Shown here piece after piece: positions 63,888 through 64,000 of a stretch of DNA of 64,000 bases. Origin of the DNA: Enterococcus avium ATCC 14025 (lineage in GTDB: Bacteria; Bacillota; Bacilli; Lactobacillales; Enterococcaceae); the NCBI RefSeq assembly GCF_000406965.1, contig NZ_KE136362.1, forward strand, positions 273,148 through 337,147, given 5' to 3'. The position numbers and the translations under genes were made by a program. The notes below the pieces were generated by a model. The model saw nothing but the letters and a program-made list of their open reading frames with translations, was not told the origin of the DNA and did not search any database. The stretch's first letter is position 1; the number at the start of each line of letters is the position of its first letter.

Positions 63888-64000
63888 TTTCAAAGATCAG
63901 ACCTTGTTGTAAATAGATCCGTGCCCGAAAGTTATAAAAGTTGCGATAACCAAACGCAATTCGTTTAATCAGCTTGATCTTGTTATTCAGCCCCTCCGTG
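63883..64000 (-). CDS. ISL3-family transposase, C-terminal fragment
   Basis: The last 38 codons: TEGLNNKIKLIKRIAFGYRNFYNFRARIYLQQGLIFEN, the typical end of ISL3-family transposases (DDE_Tnp_ISL3; EGLNNKIK holds the final conserved Glu-containing block). The stop is the complement of 63883-63885. The gene continues past the right edge of the window. It probably encodes an intact DDE transposase, but that is not visible here. Confidence 0.85.
   Translation of the reverse strand, partial: TEGLNNKIKLIKRIAFGYRNFYNFRARIYLQQGLIFEN

Larger units (their letters stand above)
63797..64000. mobile_element. ISL3-family insertion sequence, one end (runs off the window)
   Basis: Starts GGCTCTTCGTCAAATCGTGT at 63797, which looks like an ISL3-family terminal inverted repeat (GGCTCTT-type ends, 8-bp AT-rich target duplications). 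The transposase C-terminus follows in reverse. Only 6 bp separate it from the adhE stop codon. The other end is outside the window, so completeness and target duplication cannot be checked. Confidence 0.75.

Overview
The window reads as chromosome of a low-GC Gram-positive coccus of the genus Enterococcus or a very close relative. The ddl-murF-cshA-acpS-alr-mazF order, AGGAGG-type ribosome binding sites with GTG/TTG starts, LPXTG-type and Mga-like proteins, a fused adhE behind Rex operators and many PTS genes all fit. Species cannot be fixed from sequence alone.

Layout. 1-3400: start of a LOG-family gene, a small unknown, a metallophosphoesterase, a polytopic membrane protein and a UPF0178 protein. 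3490-10010: cell wall and housekeeping (ddl, murF, cshA, acpS, alr, mazF). 10280-13540: an XRE regulator with a small membrane protein, a secreted sortase-like protein and a divergent Mga-like regulator. 13630-17160: a MutS-family ATPase gene split, in the sense direction, by a group II intron carrying its own reverse transcriptase/maturase. 17300-20900: heterodimeric ABC exporter pair 1. 21060-25660: GNAT, quinone oxidoreductase, unknown, YhgE/Pip protein. 25900-27730: KimA-like potassium importer. 27930-32620: MarR plus ABC exporter pair 2, with a 29-bp operator at its promoter. 32680-34270: two tandem zinc-ribbon membrane proteins.

34460-44340 is a carbohydrate island in three transcripts: FucA-like aldolase plus 2-hydroxyacid dehydrogenase; AraD-like epimerase plus split transketolase; and a galactitol-type PTS, polyol dehydrogenase, HAD phosphatase and SorC-type regulator. 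Two promoters share a 24-bp operator-like element and one has a perfect cre, so the island looks like one CcpA- and SorC-controlled regulon for a polyol or pentitol whose carbon enters the pentose phosphate pathway. 44370-48080 is a beta-glucoside unit (GntR, CelB-type IIC, GH1). 48130-51530 is an OpuC-type osmolyte ABC transporter. 51960-63790: queA, a candidate structured RNA, an unusual P-type ATPase, a DUF2975/XRE pair, tgt-yajC, a cell-wall adhesin-like protein with a YPWTG anchor, and adhE with two Rex sites. An ISL3-family insertion sequence begins 6 bp after the adhE stop and runs out of the window.

Most novel signal: a roughly 375-nt AU-rich RNA candidate on the minus strand (about 53625 to 53248), with promoter, a closing helix joining its two ends, a strong terminator and no convincing ORF. 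Next are the intron-split MutS gene, the sortase-like protein lacking the expected arginine, and the shared operators of the carbohydrate island. All functional calls come from reading the sequence; no database search was run.
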